Made by a program: the position numbers and the translations under genes. 57,719 nt of DNA from a virus, in IMG/VR virus record IMGVR_UViG_3300037963_001723, positions 1 through 57,719 of that record; one strand, 5' to 3'. Positions within the stretch are counted from its first letter, which is position 1; the number at the start of each line of letters is the position of its first letter. The notes under the pieces were generated by a model, which saw only the letters and a list, made by a program, of their open reading frames with translations, was not told the origin of the DNA and did not search any database. Positions 16,699-25,028 of the stretch are shown piece by piece.

Positions 16699-16712
16699 GG
16701 GGTGCTGACCCC
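16699..16712 (+). promoter_or_regulatory. Short GC hairpin before the ribosome site
   Basis: GGGGT (16699-16703), a GCTG loop and ACCCC (16708-16712) form a compact hairpin 27 bases before the ATG at 16739, upstream of TAGAGGAGGAAAAA. It is the only GC-rich stretch in its surroundings. It may protect the mRNA 5' end or mark it; there is no T-run, so it is not a normal terminator. Confidence 0.4.
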
Positions 16713-16738
16713 TATAAACTTACCTAGAGGAGGAAAAA

Positions 16739-16975
16739 ATGCCAGCAAAACGAAAAAGAGCTCGTAATAAGAAGGGCCACTACATTAAAGACGATCCAAA
16801 TACGCCAGATATAAATGAAGCGTATGAACAACCTAAGAAAAAAGCTAAGAAAACAGTAAAAAAACCAAAAATTACTAAAAAAACGCCTGAACCTGTGCAA
16901 CCAATTACACCATATGGGGTGTTAGGTGTATGTTTAGCGCTACTTTTGATAGGTTTATACTTTTTATCTAACTAA
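16739..16975 (+). CDS. Tail-anchored basic protein, 78 aa
   Basis: The start follows AGAGGAGGAAAAA. Residues 1-54 are basic and disordered (KRKRARNKKGHYIKDDPNTP, then KKKAKKTVKK). Residues about 59-76 form one membrane span (GVLGVCLALLLIGLYFL). The layout puts a charged cytoplasmic arm on a C-terminal anchor. Similar proteins occur in marine phages. It is the lone plus-strand gene among minus-strand packaging genes, so it may be expressed early. Confidence 0.7.
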   Translation: MPAKRKRARNKKGHYIKDDPNTPDINEAYEQPKKKAKKTVKKPKITKKTPEPVQPITPYGVLGVCLALLLIGLYFLSN

Positions 16976-17017
16976 ATGTTGTATTAATACTACTATTATT
17001 ACTAGAAACGACTAGCC

Positions 17018-17038
17018 AATTAGGAAATTAACCTAATT
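17018..17038. other. AT-rich stem between convergent genes
   Basis: AATTAGG (17018-17024) pairs with CCTAATT (17032-17038) across seven bases. It lies between the plus-strand tail-anchored gene and the 3' end of terS, where transcripts meet. A T-run is missing, so a terminator role is uncertain. The rest of 16976-17177 is AT-rich with the palindrome GTATTAATAC at 16981-16990 and no gene. Confidence 0.3.
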
Positions 17039-17177
17039 ATTTGAGCAAATCACTGTGTATATGGTAATCAACTAATCGTTATGTATCTAAGGGGGTGGGT
17101 ATCTGCATTTCCATGTGATAATTAACCTTAATTAAATCCTGAGAAATTAGTTTTTTTCTGTCTTGGTATGCTGTCTG

Positions 17178-17675
17178 TTAATCTGATAAACCTAATTTCT
17201 TTCTAAGCTCTGACTCCAACTGTTCAATAGATTTATCTTCTTCAGAATTTTCTATCTTGTCAGTAAACATGGCTACAGATTTTCCTAGCCAAGACAATGC
17301 CGAAACCTTTGCGTTAGAATTTGTTTCTTCATCTTCAATTATTTCCTTGAGTCCATTTTCGACATACTCTTTGACAGAGAGCTGTGTAGCGACTGAATTC
17401 AAAGTTATGGACTCCTCATACTCCTTGAGTCGTAGTGAAATCTTAGGGTGAGTCATTAGCCGACTCGACTCAACATACACAGACGAGTCTTTCATGTTCT
17501 CGCAATCATATGCTTTCCTATAACTCTCTGTCGCTGTTAGTTTTTCTTTCGTTATGCCTTGAATAAATGCTAACTGTTTCGCAGTCAGTCTGTCTTTCTT
17601 CTTCGGCTCTTTTTCATTACTTGCCGAATTCGATACTAAAACTAATTTCGGTTTATCTTCTTCACTATCTTTCAT
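17178..17675 (-). CDS. terS: Terminase small subunit, 165 aa
   Basis: A charged N-terminal arm leads into the Terminase_2-type core: LTAKQLAFIQGI, TATESYRKAYDCEN and a VESSRLMTHPKISLRLKEYE segment, then helical regions that would form the oligomer. The small subunit binds the packaging site and presents DNA to TerL. It lies about 4.3 kb upstream of terL rather than next to it. GGAG stands ten bases before the ATG. Confidence 0.8.
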   Translation of the reverse strand: MKDSEEDKPKLVLVSNSASNEKEPKKKDRLTAKQLAFIQGITKEKLTATESYRKAYDCENMKDSSVYVESSRLMTHPKISLRLKEYEESITLNSVATQLSVKEYVENGLKEIIEDEETNSNAKVSALSWLGKSVAMFTDKIENSEEDKSIEQLESELRKKLGLSD

Positions 17676-17733
17676 AATAATTTATACTCCAAATAATTTT
17701 GATTATTACCACTACTTCCTCATCTGTTCAATC

Positions 17734-17878
17734 TTAAATTTACAAACTCTCCGCTGTATCTTGGTTTAAAATATTTACCTCTTTACCTGTTTTAGCTGTG
17801 ATTGTGATTTTCTAATTTTCAAAGAAACTTGGGCGAAAGTAAATTTAAGGAATTATACTAGTATTATTCTATTTTTTT
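17734..17878 (+). promoter_or_regulatory. Regulatory module 1: phased AT sites and 18-bp palindrome
   Basis: Sites resembling GTAAATTTAC begin at 17734 (TTAAATTTAC), 17769 (AAATATTTAC) and 17839 (GTAAATTTAA). The spacings are 35 and 70, with a degenerate site (GTGATTTTCT) at the expected 17804. AATTATACTAGTATTATT follows at 17851-17868, one base from the common palindrome, then a T-run at 17872-17878. This is the control region between terS and the first early gene. Confidence 0.6.
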
Positions 17879-17947
17879 ATCCGACAATTTTCCTCTTTCG
17901 GTTGTTATATACATAGAGCTTATAAAATCGAATTATGTCTAAAGGTC

Positions 17948-17976
17948 TTGATAAATCGTTAATATTTTGATACTTT
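17948..17976 (+). promoter_or_regulatory. Probable early promoter
   Basis: TTGATA (17948-17953) and TACTTT (17971-17976) are separated by exactly 17 bases, fitting a sigma70-type promoter with a weaker -10. It points to the first early gene at 18019. A 17-codon frame (17982-18035) starts within the leader and overlaps that gene, but it has no ribosome site. Confidence 0.5.
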
Positions 17977-18018
17977 TAGATATGAACGAATCAATAAAAT
18001 TTTTTACGAGGTTTAACA

Positions 18019-18198
18019 ATGTCAAAACAAAATAAGACTGAAACAAAAATTTCAGAGTTAATTATTTCATTACAAGGTCAGGTTGATATGCTTGAACATA
18101 TCAATGAAATTCTAATGGAAAATATAGACTACGAAAAGTATGCAGAAATTGAAGATAGAATTCAAAATATTATTACAACATTTAATGGTGGAAAATAA
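18019..18198 (+). CDS. Small helical early protein, 59 aa
   Basis: The frame begins at ATG 18019 with ACGAGG nine bases before it. The product is almost fully helical and acidic (ISELIISLQGQVDMLEHINE, then YAEIEDRIQNIITTF), suggestive of a small dimeric coiled-coil regulator or adaptor. No family is recognised. Its TAA overlaps the next ATG by one base, so it leads the AAA+/VWA operon. Confidence 0.7.
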   Translation: MSKQNKTETKISELIISLQGQVDMLEHINEILMENIDYEKYAEIEDRIQNIITTFNGGK

Positions 18199-18575
18199 TG
18201 GAACAACTAAAATTATATCCCACAGCTGACGCAGTTATTAATGTAAATTTACACTCCAGCGGTGGAAAAATCTCGACCCCTGTTTTGAAAAAAAACTGGA
18301 TTTGCAAGAATGTGGGAAAGAAATTTTTTACAGTTCTTGATTATGAGAAATTAGAACAAGATGAAAATGAAAAGCCATTGATAAGAAATATCAACTGCCA
18401 AATAGCTGTTGATGATTTTCAAAGATTATCTAATGGAAAAGAATTAACCGAGAAACATTTAATGGTTAAAGATTTGAAACAGAATAATGGTTTCAAATTA
18501 TTAAGAATGGAATCCTTACTCGCCATAAAATTCAAAGGAGTAATTTTTAACTTTCCAAATAACGAGGTATCATAA
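18198..18575 (+). CDS. Unknown early protein, 125 aa
   Basis: A mixed alpha/beta protein without a recognised motif. The segment TPVLKKNWICKNVGKKFFTV is basic and aromatic, and the C-terminal half is helical. It overlaps genes on both sides by one base (TAATG arrangement), which ties it to the AAA+ ATPase directly downstream and suggests that it works with it. A TGTAAATTTACA palindrome lies inside the gene at 18242-18253. Confidence 0.65.
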   Translation: MEQLKLYPTADAVINVNLHSSGGKISTPVLKKNWICKNVGKKFFTVLDYEKLEQDENEKPLIRNINCQIAVDDFQRLSNGKELTEKHLMVKDLKQNNGFKLLRMESLLAIKFKGVIFNFPNNEVS

Positions 18576-19684
18576 TGGAAAACTTGAACGAACAGTCATT
18601 TAATATTTTAAATGCAAAAGACTCAGTTAAGAAAATTTTAACTGATAAAAAAACAAAGCATAAGCCATGCTTATTAAGAGGAGCTAGTGGGATTGGAAAA
18701 TCTGACTGCGTCAAACAACTTTGGTTAGATGAAGAAATAAATGGTGGATTGAAACCAACTACTAATTCTCAACCAAAGAAAAATGAATTTGCTCTTATCA
18801 CTCTGATAGGGAGTCAAATCGAACCGCAAGATTTATATTTGCCAAGATACGACTCCGAAACAGACACTCAGAAATATGCTTTCACAGACAGACTGCCAAA
18901 GGATAAAGACTCAAAAGGAATTTTGTTTCTTGATGAAATTGGTAGTGCGAGTCCAACTATTCAGAAAGCATTTCAACAATTAGTTCTAGCTAGAGAATTC
19001 AATGGCTATGTTCTTCCTGAGAATTTTGTAATTCTTGGAGCAACAAATAGACAAGAAGATAATGCTGGAGTCGGTGTTCAGAATTCTGCATTGATGAATA
19101 GGTTTCAAATATTTGATGTCGAAATGAATACTGACATTTGGCAAAAATGGGCTAGTGAAAATGGTGTTAATCCTCTAGTTCAAGCATACTTCAGATATGA
19201 ACCACAGAATCTTCACAACTTTACAAAGGACAAAAGGAATGAACAATTCTGTTCACCAAGAAGTGCTGTTACTCTTTCAGATTTAGTTTATCAGAATCAT
19301 GATGATTTAATTCAACTACCACTCTATACAGGTTGTGTCGGTTTTGATGTTGCTCAAAGTTTTATAGCGTTTTCAAAAGTTATTGTTAATGCTCCAAGCA
19401 TTGATGACATAATTGAAAAACCTATGGAAACAGAATCAATAGACCAAAATCAAACGAATGTAAGATTTGCTGTTGTTGGAGCTTTACTACAAAAGCTGAA
19501 AGAAAATTCAGGTAAGAAACAGGAAAAGATTTTCTCTAGTGCTACAAAATATTTAAGTAGATTTGAGAATCCTGAGTTCGTTATATTTTTTGTAAAACAA
19601 TCTATCAATATGGAAAGAGGATTATTAGTAACAAAAACTTATACTGATTTTTCTCTTGAACATACTGATGTTAATTTTGAATAG
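18575..19684 (+). CDS. MoxR-type AAA+ ATPase, 369 aa
   Basis: Walker A is GASGIGKS (residues 36-43), Walker B is GILFLDE (115-121) and sensor 1 is ILGATNR (153-159). The helix between them, SPTIQKAFQQLVLAREFNGY, is typical of the MoxR/chelatase branch. Such ATPases remodel partner proteins together with VWA proteins. Two genes downstream is a zincin-VWA protein, so this is probably the motor of that pair. It overlaps the upstream gene by one base. Confidence 0.85.
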   Translation: MENLNEQSFNILNAKDSVKKILTDKKTKHKPCLLRGASGIGKSDCVKQLWLDEEINGGLKPTTNSQPKKNEFALITLIGSQIEPQDLYLPRYDSETDTQKYAFTDRLPKDKDSKGILFLDEIGSASPTIQKAFQQLVLAREFNGYVLPENFVILGATNRQEDNAGVGVQNSALMNRFQIFDVEMNTDIWQKWASENGVNPLVQAYFRYEPQNLHNFTKDKRNEQFCSPRSAVTLSDLVYQNHDDLIQLPLYTGCVGFDVAQSFIAFSKVIVNAPSIDDIIEKPMETESIDQNQTNVRFAVVGALLQKLKENSGKKQEKIFSSATKYLSRFENPEFVIFFVKQSINMERGLLVTKTYTDFSLEHTDVNFE

Positions 19685-19694
19685 GGAGAAAAAA

Positions 19695-20672
19695 ATGCTT
19701 AGTAATAAATTTGATTTAACAGACTCATTTAGAGCCAAAGGTAAATTAGTTAAAGTTCAAACTAAAATTTGGGGTGGGAAAAAGCTATCTCCTGAATTAA
19801 GTTCCCATGTTGCTACCGCAGTTAGCGGTAGCGACAAATCTTTCAAGGTTAATAAATGTCTTATTGATGAAGATAGAATAAAAACCATGAGAGGAATTGA
19901 TAGGAAAAGAAGAAATGCTTTCAATCCATATGTTTGTATGTGGGATAGGGAATGGCAATTACTACCAAATAAGAATGAAGAAATAATAACTTCTGCTTGG
20001 AATGATTTTTCTAAAGAATTCAATGATGAAAAAGATAAGTTAGTAGCTGATTATCCTGATTTAAAAGAACAAGCGAAATTTGATTTAGGAGATTCTTACA
20101 ATGAAGATGATTACCCAACTATCGAAAGATTGAAAGGTGGCAAAGTTCAAGTAAGAATTGGCGGAACAGATTCCGAACCTGAGTATAAAGAAAAAGAGGT
20201 TAAAGGATTATTCCATGCTGACATTTTCTTTGACCAAGTGCCTGAGTTAAATATGGTAGAGGACAATGCTTACTACCAAGACTCAGGTATAGGTGGATTG
20301 ATTGGAAATGTTGCCTACAATTCTCACGAATATTATGAAGATAAAATCATAGAATTAAATCAGAGAAATAAACAAGATTTAATTTCTTCTCTCGGTGGTT
20401 TTGCTAATGCTATTAGCGGTTACGATAAATCCAATAAGAAAGGTAAGTTCTTCAAAAATTCTATTGTAGATAATTTAGAAAAATCTCTTAATGGATTGAA
20501 AGGTAAAAACGATTTCTTTGAAGATGACTATTATGATGAAATCATAGAACAAGCTAAAGAAATTGTTAAAGGTAAAACTGCTCAAGAGTTAAGAGAAGAT
20601 GATTCACTAAGAGAATCTGTAGCTGAAGAAATTAAAGGTTTAGAAACCAAAGCTACAGATATTTTCGGATAA
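19695..20672 (+). CDS. DUF3150-like partner of the AAA+/VWA module, 325 aa
   Basis: I start at ATG 19695 because AGGGAGAAAAAA precedes it; an upstream ATG at 19656 would overlap the ATPase gene. The N-terminus, KLVKVQTKIWGGKKLSPELS, resembles the opening of DUF3150 proteins, which in bacterial mobile elements sit between an AAA+ ATPase and a VWA/CobT-like protein. The rest is acidic and helical. The family call is tentative; the gene order supports it. Confidence 0.55.
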   Translation: MLSNKFDLTDSFRAKGKLVKVQTKIWGGKKLSPELSSHVATAVSGSDKSFKVNKCLIDEDRIKTMRGIDRKRRNAFNPYVCMWDREWQLLPNKNEEIITSAWNDFSKEFNDEKDKLVADYPDLKEQAKFDLGDSYNEDDYPTIERLKGGKVQVRIGGTDSEPEYKEKEVKGLFHADIFFDQVPELNMVEDNAYYQDSGIGGLIGNVAYNSHEYYEDKIIELNQRNKQDLISSLGGFANAISGYDKSNKKGKFFKNSIVDNLEKSLNGLKGKNDFFEDDYYDEIIEQAKEIVKGKTAQELREDDSLRESVAEEIKGLETKATDIFG

Positions 20673-20710
20673 TCCAAGTTAACTGGACTTACTTAAAAAA
20701 AGGAAAAAAA

Positions 20711-22003
20711 ATGATAAATGCAGACATAGAAATGAAAAAAGCTAAGACAAAAATTATTAGCAAACACTCAGGTTGGGCTACTATTGTGATACCTCTTAAT
20801 TTAGTTAAGACTGATGAAGTAGAGGTTATGGCTACAAATGGAAAATCTATTTTCTATAATCCAACAGCTATTGAAAAATGGTTTGAAGAAAATGGTAGAA
20901 GAAAAGGACAGGATTTTATTCAGACTGTTATTCTTCACGAGGTTCTTCATGTAGGTTGGCAACATTGTTTTCGTAAAGGTAATAGAGAACATGAATTATG
21001 GAATATAGCTACTGATTTGGTTATTAATTATCATCTTAGCGGAATTAGTAATAGCGATATGACTACCTCTTATGACCATTGTCTACAACATCTTGGTGGT
21101 TTAAGTATTTTTGATTATCGAGAATGGTTAGATAGTAAGAGAGATTTAAATTCTTATGGAGCAGAAGAATTATATTCTATTCTTCAGAAGAACCAAGATG
21201 AAGATACTCAAAAAAATAATGGTGGCGGTTATCATAATCCACAAGGAGATGAGATAACAGGACATAAAACATTAGGTGGCGAGGTTCAAGAATATGAGGG
21301 TAGCGAAGAAGAAAAACAAAAAGTTTCCCAAAATATTTCTGAAAGAATTATTCAATCTCATCAAGTTCAAAAAAAGGTTGGTGGCGGTAGTGATTTTCAA
21401 TCTATTGAAAAAGCTAGACAAGGACAAAAGAAACCTTTGGATTGGAGAGAAGTTTTAAGAGATAAAATTGCAAACCAAGTTCAAAGCGATTATCAATCTT
21501 ATGCTAGACCAAGCCGAAGATTTTTAGCTAATGGAGATTACTTACCTAGTAATGTTCCGACACCGAGTTTGAGTTTGGCTATTGGAATTGATATTTCAGG
21601 AAGTGTAGGTCTAGAAGAAAGACAACAATTCAATTCTGAGATTCAAAGAATTGCTGAAGATTTTCAGATTGAAAGAGTTCTTATTGCCTACATAAATGAA
21701 ACAACTGTTTGTCTTGATAAATCAAAAAGCGATACTGATTTGACTCGATTTTGGGATTGCTTTGAGTATGGCGAAGAAATAGAAACAAGAGATTTTATGA
21801 ATGGTGGAACAGAGTTCAAACCATTTTTTAATCTGATAGAAAGAACAGGAGAAGATGAAAATATTTCTTGTGCTATCTATTTCACAGACTGCTATGCCTA
21901 TGATTTAGAAGAAGAAGATGAACCAAATTATCCTGTGATATGGGCTACTACCTCTGCAAAACCGCCTGTGAATTGGGGAGAAGAAGTGAGGATAATAGAC
22001 TGA
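20711..22003 (+). CDS. Zincin-like metallopeptidase with VWA domain (DUF2201 type), 430 aa
   Basis: Residues 76-80 are HEVLH, a zinc-binding HExxH motif, followed by WNIATD near 97-102, where relatives have the third ligand Asp. A Gly/Glu-rich linker follows. From about 287 a VWA domain carries the MIDAS motif DISGS (294-298), a GGTEF threonine motif near 367 and a later FTD. Known members pair with MoxR ATPases. The start follows AAGGAAAAAAA. The target is unknown. Confidence 0.82.
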   Translation: MINADIEMKKAKTKIISKHSGWATIVIPLNLVKTDEVEVMATNGKSIFYNPTAIEKWFEENGRRKGQDFIQTVILHEVLHVGWQHCFRKGNREHELWNIATDLVINYHLSGISNSDMTTSYDHCLQHLGGLSIFDYREWLDSKRDLNSYGAEELYSILQKNQDEDTQKNNGGGYHNPQGDEITGHKTLGGEVQEYEGSEEEKQKVSQNISERIIQSHQVQKKVGGGSDFQSIEKARQGQKKPLDWREVLRDKIANQVQSDYQSYARPSRRFLANGDYLPSNVPTPSLSLAIGIDISGSVGLEERQQFNSEIQRIAEDFQIERVLIAYINETTVCLDKSKSDTDLTRFWDCFEYGEEIETRDFMNGGTEFKPFFNLIERTGEDENISCAIYFTDCYAYDLEEEDEPNYPVIWATTSAKPPVNWGEEVRIID

Positions 22004-22164
22004 TGAAACATATTTCCTCTTATTTAGATTTATCAGTTATCAATGTAGCTAAGAAAGGTTTGGAGTCAGGTAGTCTGACTCCAAATCAAGTTATTAGAGC
22101 TTTGGAAAAATTTGATAATCCAAGCTATCAAAATTTTATCAGGGAATTACAAGATGAATCTTAG
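22003..22164 (+). CDS. Small protein ending the AAA+/VWA operon, 53 aa
   Basis: ATG 22003 overlaps the TGA of the VWA gene by one base. The product MKHISSYLDLSVINVAKKGL followed by SLTPNQVIRALEKFDNPSYQ and an acidic end is helical and soluble. No family is recognised. The tight coupling suggests that it belongs to the ATPase/VWA module. It is the last gene before regulatory module 2. Confidence 0.65.
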   Translation: MKHISSYLDLSVINVAKKGLESGSLTPNQVIRALEKFDNPSYQNFIRELQDES

Positions 22165-22180
22165 CGGTGGGTATAAGTTT

Positions 22181-22323
22181 GTAAATGGGCCAAAAAGTTT
22201 GGTAATTTTACGAAGTTTTGCGGCCCCAACTTTTCGTAAATTTACTCGAATAATACAAGTATTATTCCTTCCATTTTTTAAAAAAAAATTTTTGATGACT
22301 ACTATCATTCTTTGTGATTGTCG
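22181..22323 (+). promoter_or_regulatory. Regulatory module 2: phased sites, palindrome and 24-bp element
   Basis: GTAATTTTAC (22202-22211) and GTAAATTTAC (22236-22245) lie exactly 34 bases apart with GCGGCCCC between them; a half site GTAAAT is at 22181. AATAATACAAGTATTATT follows at 22249-22266 and a T-run at 22274-22279. Then TACTATCAT, TCTT and TGTGATTGTCG fill 22300-22323, 15 bases before the next start codon. It separates two early operons and looks like a combined terminator, operator and promoter. Confidence 0.6.
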
Positions 22324-22338
22324 ATTGGGGTTTGCGAT

Positions 22339-22692
22339 ATGAAATTAAGACAGATAATCGGTATGTATGGTTGCAGACAACCACACCATAAAACAGACAC
22401 GCATTATGAATGGGCTACCTCTGAAGAAAATTTAATATTTCATTTTAATAATTTAGACGATTTGATTATGGAAAATATTACTGTTTATGAATTGTCATTT
22501 GATGTGATTATCAACGACATAAATACAAAAAAATATTTTTATCAGTCTGAAGATATGAAATGGAAACTGCAAAGAATTTTAGACACCTTTGAATATAAAG
22601 GAGTTGATACCTCTAAAGATAAAATAAAAGAATTAAACTTTAACAACACTATTGAATTTTTAAATTACCTAAAGGAGAAACACTATGGTTAA
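22339..22692 (+). CDS. Unknown early protein, 117 aa
   Basis: I start at ATG 22339; an upstream ATG at 22318 would lie inside the 24-bp element. GGGG nine bases upstream is the only ribosome-site candidate. The product opens MKLRQIIGMYGCRQPHHKTD and is then acidic and aromatic, alpha/beta, without a recognised motif. It overlaps the following gene by eight bases. Confidence 0.6.
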   Translation: MKLRQIIGMYGCRQPHHKTDTHYEWATSEENLIFHFNNLDDLIMENITVYELSFDVIINDINTKKYFYQSEDMKWKLQRILDTFEYKGVDTSKDKIKELNFNNTIEFLNYLKEKHYG

Positions 22693-23173
22693 AAATAAAA
22701 TAAAACAGCATTTAATTGAAGAAGAAGATAATGATTATATAGATGTAATTATTAAGTTAGCATTAGAACAAAATGATATTGGAAAAAATATTGATACTGT
22801 TATGAAAGAAATCGCAAAAGCTATTTCTTTTGATGATGTGAATATTGATGATTATGATAAGGATAATTTTGGTTACAAAGATGTAGAACCTATATTTTCA
22901 AGAGCATTTGATTTATCTCAAGCTATCTTTTCAATTATTGCTTTATGTTCAATCGCACAATCATTAATAGAACATGATGATGACGCAAAATCTCATTACG
23001 AAAAATCATTTGCTATAAACTTTAAAAGGTATATCAAATCTTGTCCTGAATTTTTGGCAGAACTTTTAAAAAGATTTCGTAAAGAGGGATTTATGATTAA
23101 CAAAGAATTAATAGAAAAATTTATGGAAAACGCATTTGAAGATATTGGCGGTAAAAAAGGCATGGAGAATTAA
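22685..23173 (+). CDS. Unknown helical early protein, 162 aa
   Basis: This acidic all-helical protein has a possible hydrophobic core (SQAIFSIIALCSIAQSLIEH). There is no catalytic motif. GGAG lies before the start at the end of the upstream gene. It is part of a run of small accessory genes between 22.3 and 24.9 kb that probably act early against the host or for regulation. The function is unknown. Confidence 0.6.
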   Translation: MVKNKIKQHLIEEEDNDYIDVIIKLALEQNDIGKNIDTVMKEIAKAISFDDVNIDDYDKDNFGYKDVEPIFSRAFDLSQAIFSIIALCSIAQSLIEHDDDAKSHYEKSFAINFKRYIKSCPEFLAELLKRFRKEGFMINKELIEKFMENAFEDIGGKKGMEN

Positions 23174-23174
23174 A

Positions 23175-23516
23175 ATGGGAACTACTAATGTAAATTTACA
23201 AAAAGAAGAACTGGCCACAAACTTTAAGGTTTTTGACAGGGAAAAATTCCCACATTTAATTGAAAGAGTTGAGTCAGAATTAGATAAATTTTATGAAGAA
23301 CAGGAATGGCATTTCATTGAAGATATTTATGTAGAAGAAAATACATTGTATTTTTGGATAAACTCAGGTTGGGATAGGAACAGCTCAAGAGTAACTATGT
23401 TTAGTTATTTCGTTCCTAATGGGAAACTTTCTCATGTCTTTAATCCTGATGAAATGTTCATAATTCAGTCTAAAATCGACAGTTTTAAAGGAAAATTAGA
23501 AAATCGACCTTTTTAA
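23175..23516 (+). CDS. Unknown early protein, 113 aa
   Basis: I start at ATG 23175 because GGAG stands in front of it; the longer frame overlaps the upstream gene. The body is alpha/beta with an acidic, aromatic core (YEEQEWHFIEDIYVEENTLY then FWINSGWDR). No family is recognised. A TGTAAATTTACA palindrome lies at 23189-23200 inside codons 5-9. Downstream, GGGGT/ACCCC (23538-23542 with 23559-23563) can form a small stem. Confidence 0.6.
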   Translation: MGTTNVNLQKEELATNFKVFDREKFPHLIERVESELDKFYEEQEWHFIEDIYVEENTLYFWINSGWDRNSSRVTMFSYFVPNGKLSHVFNPDEMFIIQSKIDSFKGKLENRPF

Positions 23517-23590
23517 ATGCGATTACAGAGGGTTTTAGGGGTTGCCCAATAGTAGAATACCCCCCAAAAATGATAAAAATGAGGGAAAAT

Positions 23591-24346
23591 ATGCCTGATA
23601 TAGTAACTAATAAAGTGAGATTAACACTTAAAAATGATGATTATAATTTTTTTGAAGATTATGATAAAGCCATTAGAGATATAGTTGATAATTATTTTGA
23701 AATAAGATTCGACTCCTTTAATGAGAACGACAACAATCTTTATCCACAGTTTGATTTTAATAAACTAATTAAAATGCCTGATGATGTTTTTATCGGACAT
23801 TTAACTGTTAGTTTAAGAGAAGAACATAATAATAATTGGTATGATTGGAGAGTTAAAAATTGGGGTTGTAAATGGAACGCAAAGGAAAGCTCTATTGGTT
23901 TTGATGAAGATAAACATATATTTGAATTAAAATTTGAAACACCAAACACACCACCATTAAAAGTAATTAAAAAGTTTTATAGTTTGTTTGAGGATAAAGT
24001 TAATATTGAATGGCATATAAGAACTGAAAATGACGAAACATTTAATATAGGAGATATGTTGAAAAGTAAAAAATTTGTTATGAATAAAGCTATGAAACAA
24101 ATTAAAGAAGATAATGAAAACACTACTTGGAATGTTATAAAAAGACTAAGCGAAACAAAAAAAATTTCAGAAATAGCTATAGTAAAAGATGAACAAGGTA
24201 ATAAATTATCTGATAAAGAAGTCGAGGAAAAATTAGATGATATTTCTGTTCAAGAAATTTTTGATAATTTTGTTGTAGTTAGTGATTTAATTCCGCATGA
24301 TGTTGATGTTAAAGAGGGAGTAAAAGAAAATGCAATTATCAATTAA
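23591..24346 (+). CDS. Api92/YubB-like protein, 251 aa
   Basis: I start at ATG 23591, preceded by GAGGGAAAAT; the frame is open 21 bases further. The opening MPDIVTNKVRLTLK and the central WYDWRVKNWGCKWNAKESSI then FETPNTPPLKVIKKFYSLF follow the pattern of Api92-like proteins with a ferredoxin-like domain, found on phages and plasmids. The biochemical role is unknown. It overlaps the next gene by 17 bases. Confidence 0.65.
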   Translation: MPDIVTNKVRLTLKNDDYNFFEDYDKAIRDIVDNYFEIRFDSFNENDNNLYPQFDFNKLIKMPDDVFIGHLTVSLREEHNNNWYDWRVKNWGCKWNAKESSIGFDEDKHIFELKFETPNTPPLKVIKKFYSLFEDKVNIEWHIRTENDETFNIGDMLKSKKFVMNKAMKQIKEDNENTTWNVIKRLSETKKISEIAIVKDEQGNKLSDKEVEEKLDDISVQEIFDNFVVVSDLIPHDVDVKEGVKENAIIN

Positions 24347-24530
24347 AGAATTAACAGACAAATCAAAAGAGCATTTAGAGTTTGTTAATAAAATATCTTT
24401 TGATTTACACGACTGTCTTAAACTAATTAAAGACATTGAGATATGGTCTAATAATAAAAATTTAGATGACGAAACTAAAATAACTTTAATTCAATCAAGA
24501 ATTAAATCTTTTAATGAGGAGAGAAAATAA
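24330..24530 (+). CDS. Small helical protein, 66 aa
   Basis: The product is a single helical, charged domain (IKELTDKSKEHLEFVNKISF, then LIKDIEIWSNNKNLDDETKI). GAGGGAG lies nine bases before ATG 24330, inside the upstream gene. No family is recognised. The TAA overlaps the next start by one base, so it is coupled to the 27-residue membrane peptide. Confidence 0.6.
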   Translation: MQLSIKELTDKSKEHLEFVNKISFDLHDCLKLIKDIEIWSNNKNLDDETKITLIQSRIKSFNEERK

Positions 24531-24613
24531 TGGATAAATACCCAACAACAATGCAAAAAGTTTGTTTAGTAGTCGCATTTTTAACTATAATAATGTATTA
24601 TTTTGTGAGATAA
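24530..24613 (+). CDS. Tiny membrane peptide, 27 aa
   Basis: ATG 24530 overlaps the previous TAA by one base and GAGGAGAG lies upstream. The product MDKYPTTMQKVCLVVAFLTI followed by IMYYFVR is one membrane span with a basic end. Peptides of this size on phages can modify membrane proteins or lysis timing, but no function is known here. Confidence 0.55.
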   Translation: MDKYPTTMQKVCLVVAFLTIIMYYFVR

Positions 24614-24623
24614 GGAGAGAGAT

Positions 24624-24875
24624 ATGGCTAGAGAATTAACTCATGTTTATAAAGGTAAGTTAAGCGGTCTTAAAGTTTGGACTAATAACTTATTAGAACA
24701 ATGGGAAAACGATAAAAAGAAAACAGATGATTTAAGAAAAGCTGTTTTTATCGTTAACCAAAGATTACAAGAAATTGATTTCACAAGAGAGAAATCAGAC
24801 TTTGATGTCTTAGACTCTTGGAGAAAAATAACAAGATACCTCTTAAATACACCTAAGTATTGGGGTAAAGAATAA
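24624..24875 (+). CDS. Unknown basic helical protein, 83 aa
   Basis: The start follows AAGGAGAGAGAT. The protein is helical and charged with several tryptophans (SGLKVWTNNLLEQWENDKKK, then VLDSWRKITRYLL). No family is recognised. It is the last gene of this early operon; its stop abuts the folded RNA/terminator at 24877-24986. Confidence 0.6.
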   Translation: MARELTHVYKGKLSGLKVWTNNLLEQWENDKKKTDDLRKAVFIVNQRLQEIDFTREKSDFDVLDSWRKITRYLLNTPKYWGKE

Positions 24876-24876
24876 A

Positions 24877-24986
24877 CCACAAAAACAAATAAACCTCGTA
24901 GTTTGTGGTTGAAACCTAGCGATTAGGTTTGTATCTTCTTCTTCGTTCAAAGATACAAGCCGACTAAAAAATCGCTAGGTTTTTTT
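24877..24986 (+). terminator. Large branched RNA fold ending in a terminator
   Basis: Three stems are visible. CCACAAA (24877-24883) pairs with TTTGTGG (24902-24908). AAACCTAGCGATT (24912-24924) pairs perfectly with AATCGCTAGGTTT (24970-24982). Inside it, 24926-24937 (ending TTGTATCTT) pairs with 24950-24961 (starting AAGATACAA). Seven T residues end the fold (24980-24986). It begins one base after a stop codon. It terminates the early operon and may also be a stable small RNA. Confidence 0.75.
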
Positions 24987-25028
24987 ATGTCTAAAAAATA
25001 TATCCCATAAATTCAGCGACCTACATTT

